Shown here: piece after piece, positions 13,650-28,100 of the stretch
How positions within the stretch are numbered: the first letter of the stretch is position 1
Layout: every line of letters starts with the position of its first letter
Source: Sapria himalayana
Taxonomy: Eukaryota; Streptophyta; Magnoliopsida; Malpighiales; Rafflesiaceae
Reading direction: 5' to 3'
DNA: 64,000 nt
NCBI GenBank assembly: GCA_029783825.1
Contig: JAREIK010000801.1
Coordinates: forward strand, 7,601,571 to 7,665,570
The notes under the pieces: model-generated
Database searches by the model: none
The model's input: only the letters and a program-made list of their open reading frames with translations
Told to the model about the DNA's origin: nothing
Program-made: the position numbers and the translations under genes

Positions 13650-14460
13650 TCATTATTAGTCCTCAACCTTGAATTTGGTACTTAAAAGGTTGAAATTTTA
13701 GCATCAATACAAGGTTCGCTAATAGATGGGTGTGGCTACAAGGGCACAATACTTGGCTTTACCAGAGAAGTATGCAATAGGTTTTTGTTTACAAGAGCAT
13801 CAAAAATTACATGTCAACCCCAGTACAATGTTAGAAGAAGAATCATCTCTATTACCATCCTAGTTAGCATTAGAAAATATGGTGAAGGAGATTGATGCTG
13901 CTTGAGAAAGAGATCTTCATACAAAGCATCTTTGAGAATTTATAACCAATGTTTAATAGCATGAAACAATGCATGAATTGTCTTGAGTTTGTTGATTGCA
14001 TAAGCAATATCTAGTCATGGTTTCATTAGTAGTAGAAGATCCATTATACAATGTTTTGAGGTGGCACCAAGGCAATAATAGTGCCAACTTCTTTGGCACC
14101 AGACAAATTGGTTCATGTTTGCAAATCTTGAATATAGTTTTTTTGTGATAAAAATAATCTTGTTGACAAAAAGATAGATTCAATGCTAATTAAATAGTGA
14201 AGGTCACCTTAGTCATTAGCATAGAACTTCAAGGATAGACCATGTAGAAACATTCTATGCGGAAGCCAAATCATCATTACTACTAGCCTTGTCAACTTCA
14301 AAAAAGGTAGCATGGGCAAGAGGTTGATGTTGTTAGAGAAAGAGACCATGATAAATGGTGCTTTCGAGACATTGAAACAAATTTTTCATCTTAGACTAGT
14401 GCATGAATTATGGCTGTTTGTTAATCATATAGGAGATGTCTTGCATGGTTGTGCAAGGCC
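13650..14460 (-). mobile_element. Ty1-copia RT/RNase H relic 'A', partly duplicated
   Basis: Minus-strand translations include CKQKPIAYFSGKAKYCALVA near 13800-13720, matching the copia RNase H SWKSKKQ--V--SSAEAEYRALA block. There is also an RT-tail block (DIAYAINKL, FMHCF) near 14030-13960. A second, divergent copy of the RT-tail block (DISYMINKQ, FMH, then YHGLFL) lies at about 14460-14310, so this segment is locally duplicated. It precedes copia B in the same orientation and is a separate element. Confidence 0.6.
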
Positions 14461-14753
14461 AATGTCTACAACTCAATGTTGTTGAAACAAACAGCATTGG
14501 GGTGCATGAGGGAGAGTTTTTAGATGTTGGATTCCATTACATTTTAAAGTTTGATTTCAAAGATTGAAGCTCACCACAACCATCCAAGTAATTAGTAAAC
14601 ATGATAAAAGTTTTTTTTTAGTTTTAACCTAAAACTTTGTACCAATAAAACACAAACATAATAACACATTTATAACATAACAAATACAACCAATTATCTT
14701 TTGTTAAATGATTGACAAAGATTACATAATAATCAAACTCATCAACAACCAAC

Positions 14754-15000
14754 AATATGTTAGTTCAATTGACAAAAGAACAAGCTGCCTAACCCTAAAA
14801 ACACGAATTCGAACACTAGGAATGTCATATGCATACTTCAAGATATCTTTGTCAATCACTCTATTCATATTGTCACAACATACATTACCTAGTCCTACCA
14901 CATGGCCCCTACCTACTAGGACCCAAGGGCCCACAAGCTCATTTATGACCATAGGAATCGTATGAGATAAGTTTAGAGGGGGGGAAACAAAAAAAAAAAG
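14754..15000 (+). mobile_element. tRNA-derived SINE
   Basis: An A-box-like TAGTTCAATTG (14761-14771) fits TRGYNNARNNG. A B-box-like GAATTCGAACA starts at 14805, 44 bp downstream, the spacing found in tRNA genes. A 3' A-rich tail lies at about 14988-15000. The length of about 245 bp suits a plant SINE. It sits about 330 bp beyond the SIP1 stop codon, opposite in strand. Confidence 0.5.
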
Positions 15001-15326
15001 AGCTCAACAAGAGATATGGTTCAAAGCTTCACAACTTTGAAATAATTAAATACCAAAAAAGCTAAGCAATGACTTATAAAAGTGGCAAATTCATAATCTA
15101 AGGCATAATATTGAGCCCGAAGCAATTCACCCAAAGCCCCAAGGTGCACAATCTCCTATCCCAATTGTTGATGATAGTTTAAAGGATCAAACTCACAACT
15201 TGGTTTAGTTGTTGACAAATCCCATGAATGACTTGATAACCATAAATGCTTTTACAGAAGTTATAACTCAAAAAGAGAAAAATATCTCAGGAGATAAATA
15301 ATAACATTTTAGGACTACATCTCCAT
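15001..15326 (-). other. SIP1 3' flank / probable 3' UTR
   Basis: Lies between the SIP1 stop codon and the SINE tail. It is moderately complex sequence with no repeat recognised. AT-rich motifs compatible with plant poly(A) signals occur on the minus strand just after the stop, but the cleavage site cannot be placed. Confidence 0.4.
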
Positions 15327-15476
15327 CTATGCTTTCTTATGTTTCGGTGATTCTGCGGGAAAGATGCTTCGGAAAAGGCGGGCTGCCAGAATGGAACCAA
15401 TGAATGGGCAGATCCAATAGACATAAGCTTGCTCCCAGGTGTCGTGCCAGCCAGTGGCATATGCCCATCCAAAAGC
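15327..15476 (-). CDS. SIP1: SIP1 exon 3 (residues 191-239 and stop)
   Basis: The exon has 150 nt after the acceptor TTTGACAG. It encodes 49 residues beginning AFGWAYATGWHDTWEQ, then TM6 (YVYWICPFIGSILAARLFR), and ends in SPKHKKA and TAG (15327-15329). It is too short to stand out as an ORF, and the only long ORF over it is in the wrong frame. The motif completes the NPAN|AFGW junction left open by exon 2, and the C-terminal lysine cluster is typical of ER-located SIPs. No second copy of this exon is visible nearer exon 2. The sequence downstream (toward 15000) is the expected 3' UTR region. Confidence 0.92.
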   Translation of the reverse strand, partial: AFGWAYATGWHDTWEQAYVYWICPFIGSILAARLFRSIFPAESPKHKKA

Positions 15477-18284
15477 CTGTCAAATATGATGCATACTATT
15501 ACTAAGTAAGAATAACAAGAAGCATAAAAGTAATTTTTTTTTAAAAAAAAAATTCACCCTCCCCCCAATCCTCCCTTACCAACCCCAGGATAGGTGCATA
15601 CGACAAACTTCCACACTTGTCAATCATCTCAGTAATGATCGCGACCAAGCACATTTAACTTTGAAATTCTTATGAGATACAGTGCATTATTAATAATTTA
15701 AATGCCCCTATAACCATAAAAATAATTATTTCTAAAGATATTATTGGGTTTTTTCTATAATGTTTGGATTCATTATTATATTATGCTTACAATAACACAC
15801 CTATATAAAATTATTATCCTATGTACAATACTCCTATTTAGCTTGAGATATGAGAGATTAATATTTCAATAGTATTATTCTTGAAAATCAGAAAAACTGA
15901 ATCTAATAAGTCCCGAACCCAAAACTTATCACACTTATTCAAAAATAATTATCATCACACTCATTCATGACATCTCATATTTGTGTTTTGGTATACCAAG
16001 ATTAAAATAATTATGTTTTAGTGCAATAAAATTTAAATAATTAAAAAATATATACCAAAATAAAAAATAATTAATTTATGATGCACTAAAATACAATCTA
16101 ATTTTGCCTCGTATATTTAAAAAAATAAATTTTATTTAAATTTTTATAAAGAATTTGATAAATTAGATTTGATAAGAACTTACATTATATGTATACACAT
16201 AGAACATCATAAACCATATCTAGAAATTATATTATTCACATCAAAATAATTAATAAACATTGATTTTATTTTACATAAGCACTCAAATATTTTCAACATT
16301 AATATATCTTTAATTTTCCATTTTATTACTAGTTAGCTTATAGTCGTTCTCTTTCTCTTTAAAACTTATTCTATTATATAAATTATTATACATTCTTATA
16401 TTTATCTCTTATTATTTTACTATTTAATTTCAACCTATTGCATATTCACAACATTTTGTGCTTATTTATAATTAATCATAGATTTTTATGATTATCTATA
16501 ATTGCTTAGCTATTCAAATTCTATTTTTAAAATTTTTGGCATATTTTTTATTTTTAATTTAAATCCTCAATTTATTGATTTAAAGATGCATATACAAATT
16601 TATTCTTACTCATTATAAAAAAAATAATAAATAATAATCTATGTTTATTTATAATATAATACAATTTTAATCTTATAAGAATCATACCATTGTACAAAAT
16701 TCCAGCTTAGCATAGAGATATACCATTGTATACAATTTATAATATAATACAATTAATATAACAATTGATATAAATTAAATTTATCATTATAATTTATGAA
16801 AATTAAATAGATAATTTTTATAATGGTAAAAAATAATTTTATGATACTCACAAATATTTATGTTATTTTGCCAAATTAATAAAAGTCTAAATTGAAAATT
16901 AGATAAGCTATATAAAATATTTAATAATATTAATTTTAAAAATTAATTGATAGAAATTTGAATATCTAGTTCGTAACTTTTGTTTTTTATCATAAGTGAA
17001 ATACTTAATTGAGATTTAAAATTTTAAAATAAAATTATTTTTGATATTTAGGATTTATAATTTTAAACATAACACATATTTATAATTTTAAAAAGATTTA
17101 GGATTTGTAAATTATAGATTGAATTAAAATCGATTGAATAAAATAGATAATGCTATCAGAATTTTAAGAATATAAAAATATTTACAACATGAAAACAATT
17201 ACATCATATAATAATTATGAGAAAACCCAAGTCTTATATCTCAAAATATTAGGTTATCATAAGATAAAATAATTAAAATGTAGTCATAGAATAGATACAC
17301 AAGTTAAGATTAATAAGAAATAGAAATAATAAAATAAATTTCATAACAATTTACAAGGTAAAGATATTTATGTAAGCACGATACTATGATGACTAATTAC
17401 CTAAGAAATCATTGTGTTGCATATACTTATTAGAGACGGCATGTATTGATATGATTGCAAGCATCTTCGTCGAATAATGATAGGTCCATGTTCGAGACTC
17501 ATCGGATATAACTTTTTCAACTTTTAAGAGCAAGATCATTGACATATTAACTTCTCTCAAACATCATACTAATGCACGAGAGCATATCACCCTAGGTACG
17601 ACCTCCAAAATATGCATCCCTCATAGTTCACTTAGATAGTTTCTTACATGAGAAATACACATAGAAGGTTTACTAAGACAGTTTGATGGAGATATGGACA
17701 TAATTTTGATTGAGGATGAATTTAATTATTTGTTCTTGAAAAGAAATTTTGATAAAATTATGTCATAATATATATAATAATTGTTAAAATAATCTCCTAG
17801 AACTTGAATTAAAAGGCTCTTCCCCATTATTACTTTGTGCATCCTTCACATAAGAAATTTTTTTTCTTATTTTTATAAACACAACGCAAATTGGAAGATT
17901 ATTTTGATTTTAAAATAAGTGAATTACATATTGTCAAAAAAAAAACAAATAAAAAAATCAAATACTAAAAAAAAGAAAAAAATTCATACACATCTCACAT
18001 ATAAAATAAAATATTTATTATCTTCTCAGGACCTTAAATATATTGGTTGCCTAATCTATAGTAAAAGTAGAAATAGAATAAATACTCATTTAGAAAAAAT
18101 AGTAAACCCTTGTATGCCTTATCTGGTAGTGAAATACACAATTATTTGATATATATCTCGTTATTTTAACTATCATAATAAAAAATGATGAGAAACAAAA
18201 TTAAAAATTTATTCACATCAAGTAGATGGTTGATCCAACAGTAAAAAAAATAAAAAAATAAAAAAAATTAAAAAAATAAAAAAA

Positions 18285-18316
<32 letters not shown>

Positions 18317-21300
18317 ATAATAATAATAAAAAGTAGATAGTTGATCCAAAAAATATTATAGGTAGTTTTGTGATCATCAATTTATTATCTGCTTGTACAT
18401 TGAATTTCAAAGCTATCATCAATTTTTAGATTTCCAAGAAACATCACCTCCAAAAAAATATAACAATCTAAGATAAATCTCAAATCTAAGCAAGTTGATA
18501 TCCAACTAGAATCTAAATATCTAATTAGTAGAATATATTTTTAATTGCTAAATAAGATGCTAAGTCATCAACATTTCTTCACATATCTAAGTATAAAACA
18601 AGCAACATTAGTGTGAATCCATCATGTAGAATCTATAAAATAGCTACATATATTTATTACATAAATCACATCTAACCTAGTAATAATAAGATAGTTAATA
18701 TTTTCATAAAATTTATGTATAGTTGAGTATGAATATAAAAAAATATACTTAATAAAAGTATTTATTGAAGTACAATCCAAAAAGTTAATATCTAAGAAAG
18801 TATCTAAAACATATCACTTCAAAGATAATAAAATATATATACCATCATAAGACACCTCAATAACAAAACAAAATTTTCTCCTTTTCAAGATCTTTCAACA
18901 AAAATATGATGAAAAAAAATTTAACTCATCATCTCCAATAATGAGAATATCATTCATATTTATAATTAATAAAATAAATAAATTATCTTAACATCTCATA
19001 TAAAATAAAGAATAACATATAACATACATATGTAAACTTAAAAAAATGACAAAATCTCTCAAATCATGCTCGATGACTATTTTAGGCCGAAAAAAGACTT
19101 CTACAACCTACAAACTATGAAAGAAAATTTCTCAAATCATGCTCAATGACTATGTTAGGCCAAAGAAAGACTTCTACAACCTACAAACTATGGCTGAAAA
19201 TCTTTCAATTCATGCTCGACGACAATTTTAGGCCAAATAAGGACTTCTATAACCTACAAACTAGAACTAAAAACTTTGATTGTGCTCAAAAGCAAGAAAA
19301 CTACTTTATATATACATGCTCCTCAAGAAAAGAATTCTTCTAATTTAGGAAAAGACTTGATATTTTAGTAATATCAAGAGAAATGATAAAAAATGCAAAT
19401 AAAAGAAAGATGCGCGAGTATGAAAGAACTTATAATAATGAGCACTAAGCACAACTCATCTATGTCATTTAGAAAACATTCAAAACATCAAGATTGAAAA
19501 AAATAATTATAGAATAATCTAACTCCTCTTAGACTTTTATTTACTATGAACAAGCTAAGCAAAGTTTTTTCTTCTAGAATATAATCGAATATATGTCTTG
19601 TCAAGTCTCTTAGCTCACAATTCATCTGGAGTTTAAATTAAGATAAAGCTTAGCGCTACCACTTGGTATGCAAAGGAAAAAAAAGATTAATTTTCAAAGG
19701 AAACCTCGTTCTTATCAAAATTTTAATAGAATATACACTTATTGACACATGATTTAGATTCATTAATGAATGAGACATCTAAAAAAAACATTACTATTAA
19801 TAATTATATCTTTTTAAATACATTCTGAGTTAAGGTAAAAATTCACTATGTGATACATAATATAAAAAAGCAAATAATAATAAAAAATTATGAAATACAT
19901 TATTATGGTCAAGTTTTCATTTTTTAAACATACCATCAAAATATCTTGCAACAATACATTCATAGAAAAATAATCTTCTTATCTCAACTAAATATTTATT
20001 AATCTTTTCAACAATAATATTTTACTAAGTGTGATTGCACATGAAGTCTAAGAAATGATCTCGTAGCCAATACTACAATTATTATTTTTTGGGTACTAGA
20101 ATAATCAAAAAAAAAATTTATCAATGTATGTTAGTTTAACATATTTTAGAAAAATATCATTAACAGAACAAATGCTCTTAAATACTTTGACATATAAACT
20201 TAATAATCTCTTCAAGATAAATATAAAAAGTCAAATAATAAGAAAAACTTATGAAAGAGATTTGTCTAAGAAGTAGTTTGCAGTTAAAATTATATTTCTC
20301 CAAAAATATATTAGAAAAATTATACCAGAAAGAAGTACTCTTGTTGAAAGTGCTCAGGCCATCAAACATATATTTATAATCTTTATCACTTATCATAATT
20401 TTAATTGTAAAAACTAAAAAATAAGAAACTTATCATTAATTAAAAATATAATGCAAAACTATCTCACAAATATAAATGAAAACCTAACCAATATATAATT
20501 AAAAAAAATCCAAATATAAATGTAATGTTCTCATCAATAAGCAAGATACTAACCACAAATAATGATTATAACAATCCTCTTAATTTAATATGCAAATATC
20601 ATGAAAACTAAGCACAGAGAAAAAAATAAGTTAGCATCACTTGATAACTAGCATGAATGTGTCGATTGACTAATTTAATATAAAAATATAGGTAGTAATA
20701 ATAATTTCATTATAAATATTCTCCAAGTAAAAGAAAAAAATCATCTATGTGTATGTGTTTGCTTATAAGATATCAGATTTGAGATTATATGTCTCATTGT
20801 TTAACAAATATAATAAAAAATAATAAAAACATTAAGTACCAGATATTTTCAAAATAGGTACCTAATCAAAATAACTCACAGATAAGTGTCATCACCCTGA
20901 AGTCTGAACTTTGGCTTTATAATGAATGTCAAGATTACTAAGTGCCTCTTAATTTTCTAGAAAACAATATTTCAGAAAAAAAAAATACAAAAATATATAA
21001 TAAATTAAATATGAAAAACTAGCTAATTTAATGCGATAGTGATTATTGATAGGAATACCAAAGCTCAAAGAATTCTTCATAGATTTCATGATGCAAAGAA
21101 CAACTTCTAGTTGGACTTGTCATAAAATATCTAAAAAACAATAAATTATACTAACTACTAAACTACATAAATTATATCTAACTAAGTAATAATTAAATAA
21201 TTAATATTTCTTATGATTATTATATATATAATAAGATCAACATGAAAAATCACATCAAACAAGAATACTATTCTAAATTCAACTTGACCACTAAAAATAA

Positions 21301-22111
21301 TTTTTCCTAATAATTTATTTCAAACAATTAAGTAAAAATTCTCACAACAAGTCTACTTTATTGTTAAGATATAAGAATTAAATAAAATAAATGCTAATAA
21401 CATTGATATGAAAAACATACGTCAAATATTCTTTTATAATGAATAAAAATTATTGGGGCAACAAACATGTCATGCGGTGCCATAAAAAATATTTAAAAAA
21501 TAAATTAAAAAATAAGAAAATCATGATATCATCATCAAGCTATTACATACAAGTCCACAGCATTAAACTTAAAAAAAAATTAAAATCTCTTCATGACATG
21601 CATGAAGATGCTCATTGACTAATTTTTTATTTGAATATACATTATAATAAATGTTTAATCCAAATTCTTTTCTCTGAAAAAAAATAGTCCACCTCTATCA
21701 ACTTGTGAAGCACTAGATTAGAAGATAAATATCTTGTTGCCTATCTATCACCATAAACACATTGGGAGAAAAGAGTACATATCCAATCTCAAGCAAATAC
21801 TGCATCCAAAGTATCTTATAAATAACCATAACTTTGATATTTTTTTTTGCATTATATCTCAAAATAAGTATATATCTCTTATACTTTTTAAGTTATTTAC
21901 AAGAAAAGTATAAAATCCTTTTGAAGATTTTCTCTTAATACATGCTGATACTTAACTCGAATCCAACTATTCAACAAAATCTTGATTTTTTTCTCATATC
22001 AAGTATATAACTCATTTGTGACAAAAAGATACCCCTTGCAGACTAAATCACATATATATATCAAAAAAAACACCAAAACAAATAACATGACAAAAAGATA
22101 CCTCATATACT

Positions 22112-22151
<40 letters not shown>

Positions 22152-25100
22152 CTATGACATATATATCTTATGTTAGTAAAAATAAAAAAATAATAATTAA
22201 ATATGTATTCATCTGTATATACTCTCATAATATGTATTACACTTATGTGCATATGTAATATTAATTACATATTTAACAAATATAAAGAATGCCCAAGTTT
22301 TTATGCCTTAGCTATTGAAATGGAAGAAAGTAATTAAATACATATCTTTTATTTTATCTATTTATTACTTGGCTACATGTATGAATCCTAGAATTATAAT
22401 TAAAAAAATATAAAATATTGTAAAATACATATTCACTTGTATAGTTGTATGCACCAACTATAAGAACTAAATGATAAAATTTATAAATAATTAGATAACT
22501 TATTTAAATATGATAAAATTAAATATAATAATTTAGTGAGCATTTGAGCACAAAAATCAATACTCAATTCGAATTCAATGACTTTTTAATATAGCTAGCT
22601 ATGGGAAAATGAAAAAAAAAAATAGAGGTATGTTGAATAGTAAAGAGCTTTTGAGATATATCATGATAGTGAAAACCATACAAATTTAACTTTCTCGTAC
22701 GATCTAGAATTATACATAATATAATGATCCTTTCAGTATCTAAAATAATATCAGAGTTTATTTTTTTAGTGTCTGTGAATATGATTTTAGATAGGATGCC
22801 CAAATTACAATCAAATATCATTAAATTTTTATTAAGCATAAAAGATTAAAAAGATTTAGAGATAATTCATAAAAAAAATAAAAGAATTATAAATTAATAA
22901 TGATACACATGAAGATGAAGATAAAGATATAGAAACTATAATTATAAGTTATGATGAAGAGGTCTAGACATTGTGATATTGACTAACATTCATTTGTTCA
23001 ATTTTTTTTACTTTAAATTTTTATTTAAAGTCATTTATAATACATTCTATATTAATGTAATTTTATAATACAAGTTAAAAGAATTACAAATCATTATTTA
23101 AAATCATTTTTTCAATTTTGCATGTAATTTTTTTATATTGTTTAATTACATTCTATATTAATGTCATTTATATTACATTTTACATTTCAATTAAATTTAT
23201 TCTTTATTATTTTATATACACAATATTAATATATATAATATAATAAATATAACTATATCATAAATTTAATAATACATACACAACAATCAATGTTTTCCCT
23301 AGCCTAGATGGCTAGTATCACCTATAGGCAACAAGGCATGTAGCAAGCAGCATGGTTTTAAATTGCCTGATGCCTATAGGCTGCAACCTACTACATACAA
23401 TAACTAACCCAGGCTAGCCAAGTTTAGCCACGAGCAAGCATTTTATTTAGCTGGAACCCTACTCAACATGGTTCAACCAATTGTTGCAATGGGCCATAGA
23501 GTCATGTAGGGCCGCAGTTCCCCAAAGTAGTGTTAACATGACAACTCAGATGGATCAACCATGTAATGTCAGACACAGCTCAATGACCCACTTAGTCCTC
23601 AAAAATTCAAATCATGTCCGCATGGTATGGCATGACCCATTTGATATCTCTAGGAATACCTAATCATAAATAAGCACATACAATCTCAAAAAATATCTTT
23701 CTAGAAATCTTCCAATCTTACAAAATACTAATGAATGAAAAAAATAAAATTAAAATTTAATCATTTAGAAATACAACTCAAAAAAATAGTATTATCATTC
23801 ATAAATAAAAAAAAATACATGATAAGTAAAATATCAAATTGAAAGTTATCAAACCAAAAATATTAGATACCTTATTATATACTATTATAATATTCATTGA
23901 ACAATGAAAGAAAACAATAAACAATGGATAATTACATATGATTTAATAGTTGACTCTAGAGTCAATAACCTAGCAATCTAATGATTTTAAATGAAATGTC
24001 ATTTAATCATAACATTTATGAAACAACAAAAATAATAATAAATAATTATTTGCAATAAGATCTTTGTAGACCAATAAAAACTATGATATAGTTAGTCTAT
24101 CACTCTAAATGGCTAGTTTTCATACCGTGTATGCATTGTATTGAGGATCTCCTGCTTATGCCTCTACAATGACAGACACATCCATGTACTACCAGTATAT
24201 GCTGATTGAGATGCCTCTAACAAATTTACATCTACCTCGTATATATTGAGATGCATGATCATGTATGTTTGATGTAATGGGCAAGAGACAATCACCCAAA
24301 ATTTAATTACCAAATATTGAAAAACTATCATGATAAGGGCATTCTTTTTGTCTCACTCTCTTATAAACATTCATATCTCCTGAAAATATCTCAAAATTTT
24401 GAGTATATAACTATATGGCAAGTGAAGTGAGCGGCAATCTGCCTCATTTTTCTAGGGTCCGCTAATCTCAATCTCATACACTATTAAACATCATCATACA
24501 TTTATGCTTTCTAAATGAGTACATTGATGTTACTAATCATCAAAAACTCCATTTTGATGATTGTCACCTGACAATCAAAATTCGAGAGTCAATCTATAAC
24601 TATGCATCTTTCGTCTCATCACTAAGAAGCTTCTTAGTCGTGCAGTCAATTTTTCTCTCATTGTTATCAAAATCATACGATTCACGATTCAAGGGGTAAA
24701 CGATCCGACTCTTTAAAAAAATCAAAAATATGCATGAATTGAATAATGAATCACGTAATCACAAATCTAATTACATAAAACGATTTAATACTAATTCTCA
24801 ATGGACCAATATCCTCAACAAATTACAAAAATAAAAACTAAAATATCAAAAAATTTATATATCAACTATAGGAATTAATTAACATGAAAACAAATAATTC
24901 CAACCTTTGGAATTATGAATTTAACGTGAAAAAATAATAAAATACCAAAAAAATCAGAAAAATAAAAATTAAAATACTAAAAAAATTATCAGCTGTAGAA
25001 AATAAAAATTAATTAATGTGCAAAAAAGTCACAAAAAAATTAATTTATGATTTGATTCTCGATTCACTAATCAAGTATTCCAATTCTCAATTCGAATTTT

Positions 25101-28100
25101 GATTTAACAAAGATGCTTCACCTGACTAAAAACTCACATGTGAACTCAATTGCCCTCTACATGTAATTATGTAGAGGGCAACTATCATCAACCATATTTG
25201 GCACTTTACATATTTTTGTCGCACGATCAAACTTCCCCTAACTAAAAACATTATTATCTTCTTTGTCGGGCGGTCAAACTTCCCTTGACTAAAAAAAGAC
25301 AACTTGATATTCAAGGGTCAATCTATAACTAGACATCTTTTGTCATCAACAATATATTAATTATGCATCATGATACACCACATGTAGTGCACACTGTCAT
25401 CTCCCCCATTTGGCACTTAACATCCACATAACATCATGTGAAAATGCCCACACACAACATGCACTTTATTCACTACAAACACACTATACCCCACATCAAA
25501 ACAATGTGTGTCGAAGTTGCACAAAACTTTAGGATGGCAACGATGGGTTGGCATTCTAACATCAAGGACACCCACACAACAATGCAATATGCATCCATGC
25601 CACTCATAGTGCACACACACACATTGTATACACACACTACATACACAAACTTATAAAATTTTAATTGAAGTGTCAAATAGGTTCTGCCGTGTTGGACACA
25701 ACACAGGAACCATTCGAGAGACTTAGCTCAGCATGACGGGCCGACGTTATGCTAGGCTGTATTAAAGCATGCCACACGATGTCTAGCCTAGATTGGGGAG
25801 GGCCTTACTAGTACGACCCAATTCAAGCCTTTCCAAAAATACAGATCTTAAGACCTAAAAGGCTAAAATTACCTAAGACTAATATTAAGACCATTAATAA
25901 CTTACATAAATTTAATTTTATTTAATTAAAAAATTTAATATGAAATTAAATTTAAAAAAATAACAATAAAATTCAAATTGAAAAAGATACAAAGGCCAAA
26001 ATACAATTCAATCCAATCAAATAGTCAATATAATAAATACCGCATACAACATACATCTTAAATACATCATGAATAAAAAAACCACAATACAATATACAAA
26101 AATATATCAATCAAAATAAAAAATAAATTAACAAACAAAAACAATGTACTATAACACACTATATTTATGACATGAATGATGAATCAAGAATCATCAATGA
26201 ATAATAATCAAATAATATATGTGATATAGTACTATGGATAGAGATGTAGATCGTTATCATCACATTATCTGTCATCATCTCTTGTACTTTCTCGTAGATG
26301 ACCAACCTTAAATTTTCTCAGTACTTCATACATGCAAAATGTCTCTGATATCTAGATGTGTCAAACAGCCCAGGCATGGCATGATGCCCAGCCTAGTTCA
26401 ATAGTGTCTGGCCCAGCACGATCTAGAACCATGCCTCAGGACGGGTCGGGTTGCCCATTAGCATGATTCGTGCTGTGCTGGGCCATCATGAACCATGCCT
26501 CGTGTTGGGTCATGTATGCCCCGTATACCTGGCCCAACTGCACGATAAACCAACCCGGGTGACTCCCAACGAGATCCCAACCGGGTGGTCACTGAGGGCA
26601 TTTTATTTTTAATTACATTCGACAGCCTCGTCAAGGGCGATCCATCTTTTTTAAAAAAAGCAGCCACGTGACCATTTTTTTACGCATGACATGGCCGTGC
26701 CCATCAAGTTGTGATGGGCCAATGGACCACGCACCGAACCATGCATAGCATGACACGATGGCATGATCATACTGAAAAAAATTAAGTTGTGCCTGCACAA
26801 CATGGCATGTTTGACACCTCTAATAATATCCAATTAAATATCTCAAACGAGTCGAGTGGCCCGGACAAAACCATGGCCGTTCAGCCATGGCTGACCCAAC
26901 ACGACATGATCAAGAATTGTGTCTCATGTTGGGCAATGCCACCCCACAGCATGGTTCATGCCATGTTGGACTTGCAAGAGCCGCGCAATAGTACCAAGCT
27001 AGGCACGGCCCATGTGCCTAGCTCGGTGGCACAATCCACCAGCCCAAGTGACCACCCAAATGGGTAGTCTAATATTTGTAAAATAATCGGACACATAATG
27101 CAATTGTTATTTACGTGGCCGATTGTAATTGACAAGCCACGTAAGTTGACCACCCGTTGCATTTTCATGCAATGGGTTTCTCAGGCACAGTCCAGCATAG
27201 ATGTGCACTGAATCATGCCACTGTGTCATGCTGGGCCGGTAGACCATACCATTTCTGGCACGGGATAGTGGCACGACCATGCCTAGAAAAAATAGAATGT
27301 GTTGGCACGGCACGAAATGGCCCGTTGATACCTTTGTATCCGGTCATAATCTTAATCTCTTATCTGAAATAATAATTAATATTCATTACTACAAAAAAAT
27401 AGACTTCGATGCTATATTGGAGACTAGGGGGGTTAATAATTAACATGTCATCTTAGATAGCAAGAAATAGATTGATTTATATGATTTTTACTATAACAAA
27501 ATATTTAAGTTCTTATTATCATTATATGATAAGATAAAATAGTAATCAATAACTAAGTAACATGACAACTTATTTTTATTCAACGGATGATCCCATTGTT
27601 TGTCCATAGCTAATTGAATGAAACAGTCATTGCCTCTAAATATAATATCTATGTCAATACTCAAATCTTAGTTACGACTACCATATTTAATGTCATAATA
27701 TAAAAACAAATCAATAAAATTTTCATGATTGAGCCATTTAGATTGGTGAATCTGATTCATGCACGTAAATATATATGTCAAAATATTTTTTACCTCTTTT
27801 ATTTTAATCCTATAATCCATACAAACAACCAAACAATATTGAGTTAGAATAGAAGACTAATATTTTAAATATTTGATCTCTATCTAAATAGTGATTACAT
27901 TAAATGCAGAGTGACCTCTATGCCTGTTAAGCATGCAATCAATATTATATATGTATCCAAGTATAATGCAATCTATGAGAGTACATATAGACGAACACAT
28001 ATTCATCGTGTCAAAAATTTTCAAGAATTTCATCAATAAAATTCTTGTATCTCATTTAGAATAATCAATAATAAGTTCATCACTCTTATCATTGACGTAA

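Noticed and set aside
14761..14830. Possible tRNA gene (A and B boxes)
   Set aside because: No cloverleaf can be drawn, the B box is degenerate, and an A-rich tail follows. A SINE fits better.
15287..15472. 61-codon minus-strand frame over SIP1 exon 3
   Set aside because: Wrong frame. The adjacent frame gives the true aquaporin C-terminus with a proper acceptor and stop.
27386..27420. CACTA-like end (ATTACTACAAAAAAATAGAC)
   Set aside because: Starts ATTACTAC rather than CACTAC, and no subterminal array or partner end follows.
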